DNA of 64,000 bases, taken from assembly GCF_007992095.1 (NCBI RefSeq), contig NZ_BJZP01000001.1:248001-312000 (forward strand), read 5' to 3'. The position numbers were made by a program, and so were the translations under genes. The notes under the pieces are model-generated. The model ran no database searches, was not told the origin of the DNA, and was given only the letters and a program-made list of their open reading frames with translations. Position 1 is the stretch's first letter; each line of letters opens with the position of its first letter. The stretch is from Paenirhizobium naphthalenivorans (GTDB taxonomy: Bacteria; Pseudomonadota; Alphaproteobacteria; Rhizobiales; Rhizobiaceae). Positions 56,502 through 64,000 of the stretch are shown piece by piece.

Positions 56502-58058
56502 TCAAGCCTTCGTATCCGTTTCCGGGGCGACGTAACGCGGGAAGACCGGCGCGGGGGCCTGGAGTTCCGTGCCGGGCGTCAGGCGGCCGGCCTCGCCGAG
56601 ATAAGCGAAGTTGCGCTTTTCCTCCGGCACGGCCACGAGATCGAGCAGCTTTTCGGCCGAGGCCGGCATGATCGGCTGGAACAGGATGGCGATCTGGCGC
56701 ACCACTTCGGCGGTGACATAGAGCACGGTCTCCATGCGCGGCACGTCCGTCTTGCGCAGCACCCAGGGCTCCTGCGCGGCGAAATAGCGGTCGGCCTCGT
56801 TGACCGTGCCGATGATGGTGGCGACGGCCTTGTGGATCGCCTGCTGGGCCATCTCCTCGCGGCAGGTGGCAAGCATGGCGTCAGCGATCGAGAGCATCGC
56901 CGTGTCGGCCTCGGTCAGCGGACCCGGCGCCGGGATCTTGCCGTCGCAGTTCTTGGCGATCATCGACAGCGAGCGGCTGGCGAGATTGCCGATGCCGTTG
57001 GCCAGATCGGCGTTGATACGGGTAGCGATCGCCTCGGCGCTATAGCTTCCGTCATGGCCGAACGAGACTTCGCGCAGGAAGAAATAGCGCACCTGGTCGA
57101 GGCCGAAATGGTTGACCAGATCGACCGGGTCGACGACGTTGCCAAGCGACTTCGACATCTTCTCGCCCTTGTTGAGCAGGAAGCCGTGGGCATAGACGCG
57201 CTTGGGCAGCGGCAGGCCCGCCGACATAAGGAAGGCTGGCCAGTAAACCGCGTGGAAGCGGATGATGTCCTTGCCGATGATGTGGGCGTCGCAGGGCCAA
57301 TATTTCGCCCGCGGGCCGTTTACGTCTTCGACATAGCCGGTCGCGGTGATGTAATTGGTCAGAGCGTCGACCCAGACATACATCACATGCTTAGGATCAT
57401 CCGGCACCTTGATGCCCCAGTCGAAGGTGGTGCGCGAAATCGACAGGTCCTTGAGTCCGGACTTGACGAAGGAGATCACCTCGTTGCGGCGCTCGTTCGG
57501 ACCAATGAAATCGGGCTGGTCCTCATAGAGCTTGAGCAGCTTGTCCCCATAGGCCGACAGGCGGAAGAAATAGCTCTCTTCCTCGACCCATTCGACCGGC
57601 GTGCCCTGGGGCCCGTAGCGGATGCCGTCGGGGCGCACTTCGGTCTCTTCTTCCTGGTAGTAGGCCTCGTCGCGAACCGAATACCAGCCGGAGTAGCTAT
57701 CCTTGTAGATGTCGCCGTTCGCCGCCATCCGGCGCCAGACTTCCTGCACGGTCTGGTGATGGCGCGGTTCGGTGGTGCGGATGAAATCGTCGTTCGACGC
57801 GTTCAACATTTGCCCCATGGCGCGGAATTCGTCGGAATTGCGCTTGGCGAGATCCTCGACGGCGACCCCTTCGGCCCGAGCCGTCTGCTGCATCTTCTGG
57901 CCATGCTCGTCGGTCCCGGTAAGGAAGAAGACGTCCTTCCCGTCGAGCCGCTGGAACCGCGCCATGGCGTCGGTGGCGATCAGCTCGTAGGCATGGCCGA
58001 TATGCGGCTTGCCGTTCGGATAAGCGATGGCAGTGGTGATGAAGTAGGTGTCTTTCAT
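56502..58058 (-). CDS. metG: Methionyl-tRNA synthetase
   Basis: Class I aminoacyl-tRNA synthetase. The 518-residue enzyme has [20 protein letters not shown] at residues 7-26, with HIGH, and the KMSKS loop in [15 protein letters not shown] near residue 300; the anticodon-binding helices follow. There is no C-terminal EMAP dimerisation domain, the usual short alphaproteobacterial form. ATG 58058 is the natural start. It is the middle of a minus-strand run from rlpA to the PhnP-like gene; holB lies 142 bp upstream. Confidence 0.96.
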   Translation of the reverse strand: MKDTYFITTAIAYPNGKPHIGHAYELIATDAMARFQRLDGKDVFFLTGTDEHGQKMQQTARAEGVAVEDLAKRNSDEFRAMGQMLNASNDDFIRTTEPRHHQTVQEVWRRMAANGDIYKDSYSGWYSVRDEAYYQEEETEVRPDGIRYGPQGTPVEWVEEESYFFRLSAYGDKLLKLYEDQPDFIGPNERRNEVISFVKSGLKDLSISRTTFDWGIKVPDDPKHVMYVWVDALTNYITATGYVEDVNGPRAKYWPCDAHIIGKDIIRFHAVYWPAFLMSAGLPLPKRVYAHGFLLNKGEKMSKSLGNVVDPVDLVNHFGLDQVRYFFLREVSFGHDGSYSAEAIATRINADLANGIGNLASRSLSMIAKNCDGKIPAPGPLTEADTAMLSIADAMLATCREEMAQQAIHKAVATIIGTVNEADRYFAAQEPWVLRKTDVPRMETVLYVTAEVVRQIAILFQPIMPASAEKLLDLVAVPEEKRNFAYLGEAGRLTPGTELQAPAPVFPRYVAPETDTKA

Positions 58059-58200
58059 GTCGGTCTTGTGATCCGCGTCGATTACGTCTGTGGGAGTATT
58101 GCCGGTTCTTAGAGCATTCTTGCGCCATTAGAAACAGCAGTTTTATCGAAGCCCTGCCCTGCACGGCCGTGATGGCGGCGCGGTAGCCTCGTCACCAGCC

Positions 58201-59226
58201 CTAGGCGGTGACGGCGGCGAGAATGTCGAGGATGGTCTGCTTGCGCTCGAGATTATAGGCGCTGGCGATGCCCAGTTGTTCGGTCACCGACGAGGAAAGC
58301 CGGGCATAGTGCTCGGCGCGGGCAAGTTCACCGGAAAGTGCGGCGGTGCGGGCCTGCTCCATCAGGAACTCGCCGAGGTGCTCGGTGAAGAAACCAAAGG
58401 TCACGTCACTGTCCTTGGCGCTCAGGGCCTCGGCCAGCTTGTACATTGTCTTGCGCGCCGCTGGCCCCTGCTCCCCCAGCAGCTTGCGGAAGGCCTCGAT
58501 GATGTCGGCGCCGCCGTAGTTGGCGAGTTTGAGCGCCTGCGCCACACTGCCCTTGGAAAGCGAAAGCACCGTCCCGGCCTGGTCCTCGGGGATCGCCAGA
58601 CCGAGCTGGCCGAGCGCCTTTCGCATCGCCGCCTCCGACAATGCGGAGAGTTTCAGCGGCAGACAGCGCGAGCGGATGGTCGGCAGCAACTTGCCAGGCG
58701 CATGCGACAGAACCAGAAACATCGCCCTCTTCGGCGGCTCCTCGAGGATCTTCAGGATCGCATTGGCCGCGTTGCGGTTCAGGTCGTCGGCAGGATCGAT
58801 GATGACGATGCGCCAGCTTCCGGTGCCCGACGTCTGCGAGAAGAAATGTCCGGCTCGCCTGACCTCGTCGACGGTAATCGCGCTGCGTACCTTGCCGGTT
58901 TTCTCATCGACCGGCCGGCTGAGATAAAGGAGATTGTGGCTGGCGCCGGAAGCAATCTGCCGGCTGACGATCGAGCCTGCCTCCGGATCGGCGATCCGCT
59001 CCGGAGCCGTCGCCGGGTCGGGATGGCTCAGCACATGATTGGCGAAGCGGAAGGCAAGCGTGGCCTTACCGATTCCCTCTGGCCCTTCTATCAGAATGGC
59101 GTGGTGTCCCTTGCCTGAACGATAGGTGCGGGCCAGAAACTCTTCCGCCGCCTCATGGCCGAAGAGCCGCGTATTGACAGCCGGCGCGATCGCCCCGTCC
59201 AGAACCCCGTGACGCTCCTCGCTCAT
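58201..59226 (-). CDS. holB: DNA polymerase III delta prime subunit
   Basis: Clamp-loader subunit. The 341-residue AAA+ protein shows [20 protein letters not shown] near residue 45 (Walker A), [20 protein letters not shown] near residue 142 (degenerate Walker B), and [20 protein letters not shown] with TIRSRC, the sensor 1 and SRC motifs. The zinc-binding cysteines are not obvious, as in other alphaproteobacterial HolB proteins. Its ATG overlaps the tmk stop by four bases. Confidence 0.93.
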   Translation of the reverse strand: MSEERHGVLDGAIAPAVNTRLFGHEAAEEFLARTYRSGKGHHAILIEGPEGIGKATLAFRFANHVLSHPDPATAPERIADPEAGSIVSRQIASGASHNLLYLSRPVDEKTGKVRSAITVDEVRRAGHFFSQTSGTGSWRIVIIDPADDLNRNAANAILKILEEPPKRAMFLVLSHAPGKLLPTIRSRCLPLKLSALSEAAMRKALGQLGLAIPEDQAGTVLSLSKGSVAQALKLANYGGADIIEAFRKLLGEQGPAARKTMYKLAEALSAKDSDVTFGFFTEHLGEFLMEQARTAALSGELARAEHYARLSSSVTEQLGIASAYNLERKQTILDILAAVTA

Positions 59227-59918
59227 TCGGCGTCAACCGTTTCCGGCCGGTTCACCGACCTGAGGCGGGCAAGCAGCGGCCGCACTTGCTCTGCAACGCT
59301 CTCGGCGATCTCGCCAACGGTGCGATTGGCGTCGATCACGCGACAACGCTCCGGCTGGGCGGCGGCGATGTCGAGAAAGGCCTGTCGGCGTTTTTCATGG
59401 GTGTCGACTTCCTCACGCTCGAAGCGGTCCGGCACCGCGTCCGCACTTTCGTCGGCCGCCAGCCGGCCGCGCGCCCGCTCCAGCCCGGCCGCGGCCGGAA
59501 GGTCGAGCACCAGCGTCAGGTCCGGCACGACCCCGTTCACGGCGATGCGCTCCAGCGCATCGATGAATGTGGCCTCAAGATTGCCGGTGACACCTTGATA
59601 AACACGCGAGGAATCCATGAAGCGGTCACACAGTACGACGAAGCCCTTGGCCAGCGCCGGACGAATCACCGTCTCGACATGGTCGTTACGCGCAGCGGCG
59701 AACAGCAGCGCCTCCATGCGGATGCCGTAAGGTTCGGCCGCGCCGGACAGCAGCACGTGACGCAGCGCCTCCGCACCGGGCGAACCGCCTGGCTCCCGCG
59801 TCGTGATGACGTCTATGCCCTTGCGGCGCAAGTGATCGGCGAGGCGGCGAATCTGGGTCGACTTGCCGGCCCCCTCGCCCCCCTCGAAACTCACGAATAA
59901 TCCGGCACCCGTCGACAA
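59223..59918 (-). CDS. tmk: Thymidylate kinase
   Basis: Phosphorylates dTMP to dTDP. The 231-residue P-loop kinase has [20 protein letters not shown] near residue 9, the [14 protein letters not shown] motif near residue 40, [13 protein letters not shown] and the DRY-like [13 protein letters not shown] near residue 97. Start TTG 59918 gives [16 protein letters not shown] and follows GGGCGAGAAGA; no ATG is suitably placed. It overlaps holB and lies 86 bp after the dacA-type gene. Confidence 0.95.
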   Translation of the reverse strand: MSTGAGLFVSFEGGEGAGKSTQIRRLADHLRRKGIDVITTREPGGSPGAEALRHVLLSGAAEPYGIRMEALLFAAARNDHVETVIRPALAKGFVVLCDRFMDSSRVYQGVTGNLEATFIDALERIAVNGVVPDLTLVLDLPAAAGLERARGRLAADESADAVPDRFEREEVDTHEKRRQAFLDIAAAQPERCRVIDANRTVGEIAESVAEQVRPLLARLRSVNRPETVDAE

Positions 59919-60004
59919 TCTTCTCGCCCTGCTGTTGCGGCCGCCACGACCGTTTCGCCCTGTTTAGCGCATTCCACAGGCGCGCGAAACCGCCTTGCGC
60001 GGTC

Positions 60005-61168
60005 CTACAACCAGAAGAACAGCAGTTCGAAAAGCGCGTCGCCGGCCTTTTGCCGTAGCGTGCCCTCCCCGACCGTGGTGGCACTCTTCAGCCCGACCTC
60101 GCGCAACAGCCGTGCGCCTTGCGAAATCCTCAGCACACCGACGTCCGAACCGGCGGGCACGGGCGCGCGCAGCGGCCAGTGATAGACGATCCGTGCCTGC
60201 AACCGTTCCGGATCGTTGGTCGCCACGTAGACGTCCACCGGCCCGGCGGCAATGAGGTCAACCTTGCTGCTGTCACCGCCATAAACGCTTGCCGCACCGA
60301 TCGTGGCACCGGCGGGAAAAAGCGGACGCATGGCGAAGGCGGAAAAGCCCCAGTCCAATAGCCGGCTGGCTTCCTCCGCGCGCTCCTTGTTGTTCGTCAT
60401 GCCACCGATCGCCAGGAACAAGCGGCGTCCGTCACGCTCAGCGGATGCGACCAGCGCATAGCCGCTTTCCTCGGCAAAGCCGGTGGCTAGTCCATCCACA
60501 CCGGCGCTGTGTCCAAGCAGCGGGTTGCGGTTGCGCTGGAAAATCTTGTTCCATTCGAAGTCCGGCAGGCTGAACAGGCGATAGAGTTCGGGATAGGTCT
60601 GCTGAAGGTGCCGCGCCAAAAGGATCATGTCAGATAACGTCGTGCTGTTGTCCGGATTGGGCAAGCCAGTCGAATTGGCGAAGTGACTGGCCCGAAGACC
60701 GATGGCCTTGGCCCGCTCGTTCATCCGTACAGCGAATTTCTCCTCGCTGCCCTCCATGCCTTCGGCCAGGATGATGCAGGCATCGTTCGCCATCTGCACC
60801 GCAATGCCCTTCAGCAGGTCCTCGACGCGCACCTCCGATTTCAGCGCCGCGAACATCGTGGCGGTGCGTGATGGAGCGCCGCCGGTGCGCCAGGCATGCT
60901 CGGAGACCCGGTAGCTGGTATCCAGCCCGATTTCGCCGCGCCGTATGGCGTCGAAGACAACCTCGAGCGTCATCAGCTTGGCCAGTGACGCTGGCGGAAT
61001 CGCAGTGTTCTCCTTCTTGGAAAGCAGCACGGTGCCGGTCGAGGCCTCGATCAGCAGGGCCTGCTCAGCCTTGGTATCGAACAGCGGGTCCGGCGCCTTC
61101 TGCGCATGGGCGGGGGTAGAAAGGACGAAGGCGACGAACAGGAAAGCTAGGGCAAGACTATATCGCAT
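60005..61168 (-). CDS. D-alanyl-D-alanine carboxypeptidase-family protein with altered motifs
   Basis: A 387-residue PBP5-type protein (Peptidase_S11 plus PBP5 C-terminal domain) with a signal peptide (RYSLALAFLFVAFVLSTPAHA). The SxxK motif is intact in PPASLAKLMTLEVV near residue 58. The SxN motif instead reads QMANDACIILAEG, and KTG reads VDGLATGFAEESGY, where the codon is GCC (Ala). The C-terminus ends in an amphipathic membrane-binding helix (DALFELLFFWL). It would normally trim pentapeptides; with two of three motifs altered, activity may be reduced or changed. ATG 61168 was chosen. Confidence 0.88.
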   Translation of the reverse strand: MRYSLALAFLFVAFVLSTPAHAQKAPDPLFDTKAEQALLIEASTGTVLLSKKENTAIPPASLAKLMTLEVVFDAIRRGEIGLDTSYRVSEHAWRTGGAPSRTATMFAALKSEVRVEDLLKGIAVQMANDACIILAEGMEGSEEKFAVRMNERAKAIGLRASHFANSTGLPNPDNSTTLSDMILLARHLQQTYPELYRLFSLPDFEWNKIFQRNRNPLLGHSAGVDGLATGFAEESGYALVASAERDGRRLFLAIGGMTNNKERAEEASRLLDWGFSAFAMRPLFPAGATIGAASVYGGDSSKVDLIAAGPVDVYVATNDPERLQARIVYHWPLRAPVPAGSDVGVLRISQGARLLREVGLKSATTVGEGTLRQKAGDALFELLFFWL

Positions 61169-61233
61169 GGTCCACTTCTGTTCATCGCCCCTTGGGCCGT
61201 GCCGCAAATGCGGGACTATGCTTGCCCTGTTTT

Positions 61234-62280
61234 CTAGCGCTGCGGCGAGAGCTTGATGGCGCCGCGCGCGACCGAAGCCAGAATCGACGCCTCCGTCAGA
61301 TCCTCATTGCGCACCATAATCGCGTCGATGGCAAGCGCGGAGGGCGCAGGCTCCGCTTCCGCAGCAAAGGCCGAAGCCGCACTGCCGGACGGCACGGTCA
61401 GATAGTGGCCGTCGAGTGGACGCTGGCCAGGCATGGGGCCAAAGTCCGGCAGGAGGACGAACTGGTCGAAAGCCGCGACAGCGGTAGCCGACGGCGTCGT
61501 CGCAGGATAGGGCGCGGACGGCGTCGGCCCGGCGAGGCTGGTCATCGTCGACGCGGTGTAGGCAGGCGCCATCGGCATCACAGAATTGTCGGCCGAGGCG
61601 ACCATGACGCCGCTGGCGATCTGCCCCTGCGGGTTTATGCCCGGCGAGCGGTCGCCCTTCTTGACGTAGGACGCCATGAGATAGGGCATGTCATGTCCGT
61701 CCATTCGCGCCGGCCCGACATATTGCACACGAACCTTGCCGGTACCGCTGTGCTGAAGGTCCAGCAGGTCGGCGGTCTTGTTCGACAGATCGATGAGGCG
61801 ACCGGGATGGAACGGACCACGGTCGTTGACGCGAACCACCACCGAACTGCCGTTCTCCAGATTGGTGACGCGGGCGTAGCTCGGCAGCGGCAGGGTCGGA
61901 TGCGCCGCTGACAGATGAAACTGATCGTAGAGCTCACCATTGGCGGTCTGGCGGCCATGGAAAGCCGATCCGTACCACGAGGCTATCCCCGTCTGATCAT
62001 AGGCGGGATTGTCCTTCGGGACATAGACCTTGCCCTTGACGGTGTAGGGCTTGCCGACCATGTAGCGCCCGCCCCCCTTGGGAACCGGGCCGCTGGTGAT
62101 CAGGCGCGGGCTTGCCTTCACGCCATATTCGGATTCGGCGAAATACTCCTTCGAGCGCTTCTGCTTTCCGTTGCCCTTGTCACCGGTCGTCGCACAGGAC
62201 GCAAGGCTGACACAGGCAACCGTCAATGCGAGCCATTGGGCCCCGCTGATCAAAGCTCTGCCTGCGAACCTGAATTCCAT
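61234..62280 (-). CDS. rlpA: RlpA-family lipoprotein (septal ring lytic transglycosylase type)
   Basis: A 348-residue lipoprotein: signal with lipobox LASC near residue 28. The double-psi beta-barrel domain is clear in TGIASWYGSAFHGRQTANGE near residue 98, ARVTNLENGSSVVVRVNDRG near residue 137 and PFHPGRLIDLSNKTADLL. RlpA in Pseudomonas cleaves glycan strands lacking stem peptides. The C-terminal half is Ala/Pro/Thr-rich and I see no SPOR domain, which differs from the classic E. coli and Pseudomonas form. The dacA-type gene follows 65 bp downstream. Confidence 0.88.
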   Translation of the reverse strand: MEFRFAGRALISGAQWLALTVACVSLASCATTGDKGNGKQKRSKEYFAESEYGVKASPRLITSGPVPKGGGRYMVGKPYTVKGKVYVPKDNPAYDQTGIASWYGSAFHGRQTANGELYDQFHLSAAHPTLPLPSYARVTNLENGSSVVVRVNDRGPFHPGRLIDLSNKTADLLDLQHSGTGKVRVQYVGPARMDGHDMPYLMASYVKKGDRSPGINPQGQIASGVMVASADNSVMPMAPAYTASTMTSLAGPTPSAPYPATTPSATAVAAFDQFVLLPDFGPMPGQRPLDGHYLTVPSGSAASAFAAEAEPAPSALAIDAIMVRNEDLTEASILASVARGAIKLSPQR

Positions 62281-62601
62281 ATGCCCTACTTGCCAATGAT
62301 TCGGTCGCGGCCCCCTGCCACTACCACCTGCCTCCAAGCAAGTCGCCGACCGTCCTGATACGGTGCAGTAAATCGGCCACAACATGGCAGAAATGCGAAC
62401 AGTTGGCTCCATCTATTCGGTCAACCTTGCGGCATGGTTAATGCATTGCCAATAAATTTCAGCCCATGCTGAAAGCACATGCTGGTCTCAGCCTTGCCAG
62501 TCAGGCCGCCGGGCTGTCGCCTATTTCTGGGGCACAGGCATGTTCAGTTCCTGCAAATGGTCTTGCAAAGCACAGCAGCATTGCGCATAAGGCGGTGGTC
62601 C
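62281..62601. other. Intergenic region between rlpA and tRNA-Ser
   Basis: No convincing ORF or RNA is visible. The left part should hold the rlpA promoter (minus strand) and the right part the tRNA-Ser promoter. ATGCTG occurs twice near 62466-62483, which is unremarkable. Confidence 0.6.
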
Positions 62602-62691
62602 GGAGGAGTGTCCGAGCGGTTTAAGGAACCGGTCTTGAAAACCGGCGTGCGGGAGACCGTACCGTGGGTTCGAATCCCACCTCCTCCGCCA
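62602..62691 (+). tRNA. tRNA-Ser (anticodon UGA)
   Basis: A 90-nt class II tRNA: acceptor GGAGGAG/CTCCTCC, D-arm with GAGCGGTTTAAGGA, anticodon loop CTTGAAA with anticodon TGA, a long variable arm (GCGGGAGACCGT), T-arm GGGTTCGAATCCC, G discriminator and encoded CCA at 62689-62691. Antisense reading gives a familiar false peptide. Confidence 0.96.
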
Positions 62692-62935
62692 TTTAATCGT
62701 CAAACATATTGATTTAAATAAGTTAATCCGAGTGTGACGCAAGGCGACCCACAAAAACACCCACATTGTTTTTTTGCTTCGCGTTGGCGGGTTGCTCTTG
62801 CGCATGCAGCGCATCCCGCGTGGATTCGGTAACGACCATAATGGGGCCGCCAGCGGCCAGTCCGCTCCTGTCGCGTGGACGACGGAAGCGGTCTTGCCAA
62901 GGGAGCAAATTACCGGTCTTAGAATAGAGCCTTGG

Positions 62936-64000
62936 CTAGATGTCATTGGATAGCGCCTGCAGCCGGTCCCGGCGGCGCCCGAAACGCGTGACGACGACGT
63001 AGAAAACCGGGACGAAGAACACCGCCAGAACCGTGCCGGAGATCATTCCGCCGAACAGGCCGGTTCCGATGGCATTCTGGGTTTCCGAGCTTGGGCCTGA
63101 CGCGATCACCAGCGGCACGACACCCAGCGTAAAGGCGAGAGATGTCATGACGATGGGGCGAAGGCGCAGACGCGCGGCTTCAACGACGGCTTCGGCGAGA
63201 CCCTGACCATCCCTTTGGCGTTTGCGGGCAAACTCCACGATCAACACCGCATTCTTCGCGGAAAGGCCGATCAGGGTGATCAGGCCGACCTTGAAGAACA
63301 CATCGTTTTCCAGGCCGCGCAGATGGACCGTGATCACGGCCCCGATCACGCCGAGCGGCACAACGAGCATGACGGAGAGCGGCACCGTCCAGCTTTCGTA
63401 GAGTGCCGCCAGCACCAGGAAAACGATCAGGAACGAGAAGGCCATCAACATCGGGGCCTGAGCTCCGGATTGCCGCTCCTGGAGAGATTGCCCCGTCCAT
63501 TCGACAGCAAACCCCTTGGGAAGGGTGAGCGCCAGTTGCTCGATCTCGTCCATGGCGTGGCCACTTGAAACACCCTGTGCCGCAGAACCGGAAATGCTGA
63601 TCGACGGGTATCCATTGTAGCGTGTGACCTGCAGCGGGATGGTCGCCCATTCAGGTGTCACGATCTCCGAAAGGTGTACCATCTTGCCGGTGTCGCTTCG
63701 CACATGCAGGTTGAGAATGTCATCCACCTGCATGCGGCTTGCCGGCTCTGCCTGGACGATGACCTGCTGTAACCGGCCGTCGCGCGGGAAGTCGTTGACA
63801 TAGGTCGAGCCCACGGCGCCGCCCAGCGTATCGCTGATCATGGAATAGGCGATCCCGAGGGCGCTGGCCTTCTGGCGGTCGACCTCGAGCGTGACGCTCG
63901 GACCGCTGGGAAGCCCGTCGACACGGACGTCGCTGAGCCGCTTGCTCTGCGATGCGAGCTGCGTGAGTTGGGCGGCGGCGGCGGCAAGCGCCTTCTCTCC
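62936..64000 (-). CDS. RND efflux transporter permease, C-terminal part (5' end beyond window)
   Basis: The frame is open from the stop at 62936 to base 64000, giving 354 residues of the C-terminal half of an AcrB/MexB-type inner-membrane pump. It reads VTLEVDRQKASALGIAYSMI, then GGAVGSTYVNDFPRDGRLQQ in the pore region, VVPLGVIGAVITVHLRGLEN, and LITLIGLSAKNAVLIVEFAR, with RLRPIVMTSLAFTLGVVPLV, the classic HAE1 helix 11-12 signatures. It pumps hydrophobic compounds with an adaptor that should be encoded upstream, off the right edge. The end is canonical (FFVPVFYVVV). Confidence 0.93.
   Translation of the reverse strand, partial: GEKALAAAAAQLTQLASQSKRLSDVRVDGLPSGPSVTLEVDRQKASALGIAYSMISDTLGGAVGSTYVNDFPRDGRLQQVIVQAEPASRMQVDDILNLHVRSDTGKMVHLSEIVTPEWATIPLQVTRYNGYPSISISGSAAQGVSSGHAMDEIEQLALTLPKGFAVEWTGQSLQERQSGAQAPMLMAFSFLIVFLVLAALYESWTVPLSVMLVVPLGVIGAVITVHLRGLENDVFFKVGLITLIGLSAKNAVLIVEFARKRQRDGQGLAEAVVEAARLRLRPIVMTSLAFTLGVVPLVIASGPSSETQNAIGTGLFGGMISGTVLAVFFVPVFYVVVTRFGRRRDRLQALSNDI

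Noticed and set aside
62692-62935. Possible integration site downstream of tRNA-Ser
   Set aside because: The first 80 bp are AT-rich, but no second copy of the tRNA 3' end and no integrase were seen between here and base 64000.
62521-62946. Minus-strand ORF across tRNA-Ser containing WDSNPRYG
   Set aside because: This peptide is the well-known false translation of the antisense of a tRNA-Ser gene.

Overview
The window is chromosomal DNA of an alphaproteobacterium, most likely Rhizobiaceae (Rhizobium, Agrobacterium, Ensifer or a close relative). The evidence is the GC-rich coding bias, a phosphatidylcholine synthase of the rhizobial type, a glnB-glnA pair behind a sigma-54 promoter, a GAAC-N7-GAAC LexA box between uvrA and ssb, and the order uvrA - ssb - marC - gyrA - coaD - two cyclophilins - queA - tgt, which I recall from rhizobial chromosomes. 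Genus and species cannot be fixed by eye. Most of the window is dense core genome: no rRNA, no CRISPR array, no complete insertion sequence and no prophage was seen.

Layout. 1-4.3 kb: the start of an HlyD/MacA-type efflux adaptor cut by the left edge, a ceramidase-family membrane protein, and a three-gene operon joining an MlaC-like lipid-binding protein to a LolD/MacB-type ATPase and an FtsX-type permease. 4.5-8.6 kb: tRNA-Lys, CcdA, an AEC carrier, a UbiH-type FAD monooxygenase and Pcs. 8.7-13.4 kb: a complete BMP-family ABC importer (ATPase, two permeases, binding protein). 13.5-18 kb: glmU and glmS (UDP-GlcNAc supply), a GNAT acetyltransferase and a DUF502 membrane protein. 18-24 kb: recG, the divergent sdhE, and mfd. 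24-30 kb: two EamA exporters, a FrnE-like DsbA protein, an orphan YejA-like binding protein, IalB and HspQ. 30-36.6 kb: nitrogen control (glnA, glnB), NAD(P)HX repair, a Na/Pi cotransporter and a DUF72 protein.

36.6-50.5 kb: an AT-rich orphan membrane gene inserted between uvrA and DUF72, then uvrA and ssb diverging from a LexA box, a mini-RDD protein, marC, gyrA, three tiny membrane-protein genes, coaD, a periplasmic and a cytoplasmic cyclophilin, a YdcZ-type membrane protein, queA and tgt. 50.6-54.7 kb: a hydrolase and glutathionyl-hydroquinone reductase pair, recX, and an accessory island with a solitary sdhC paralogue divergent from a TetR regulator. 54.9-62.3 kb: a tightly packed minus-strand housekeeping run, rlpA - dacA-type - tmk - holB - metG - tatD - PhnP-like hydrolase. 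62.6-64 kb: tRNA-Ser and the 3' part of an RND efflux pump gene.

The items most worth a second look are the solitary sdhC/tetR module with a palindrome placed over the predicted promoters; the three short membrane ORFs between gyrA and coaD, with a twice-repeated 11-bp direct-repeat element, one copy of which also fits the LexA box; the hybrid MlaC/MacB-like operon; the AT-rich orphan membrane gene fitted into the uvrA operon; and a D,D-carboxypeptidase homologue that lacks the usual KTG lysine and SxN serine.
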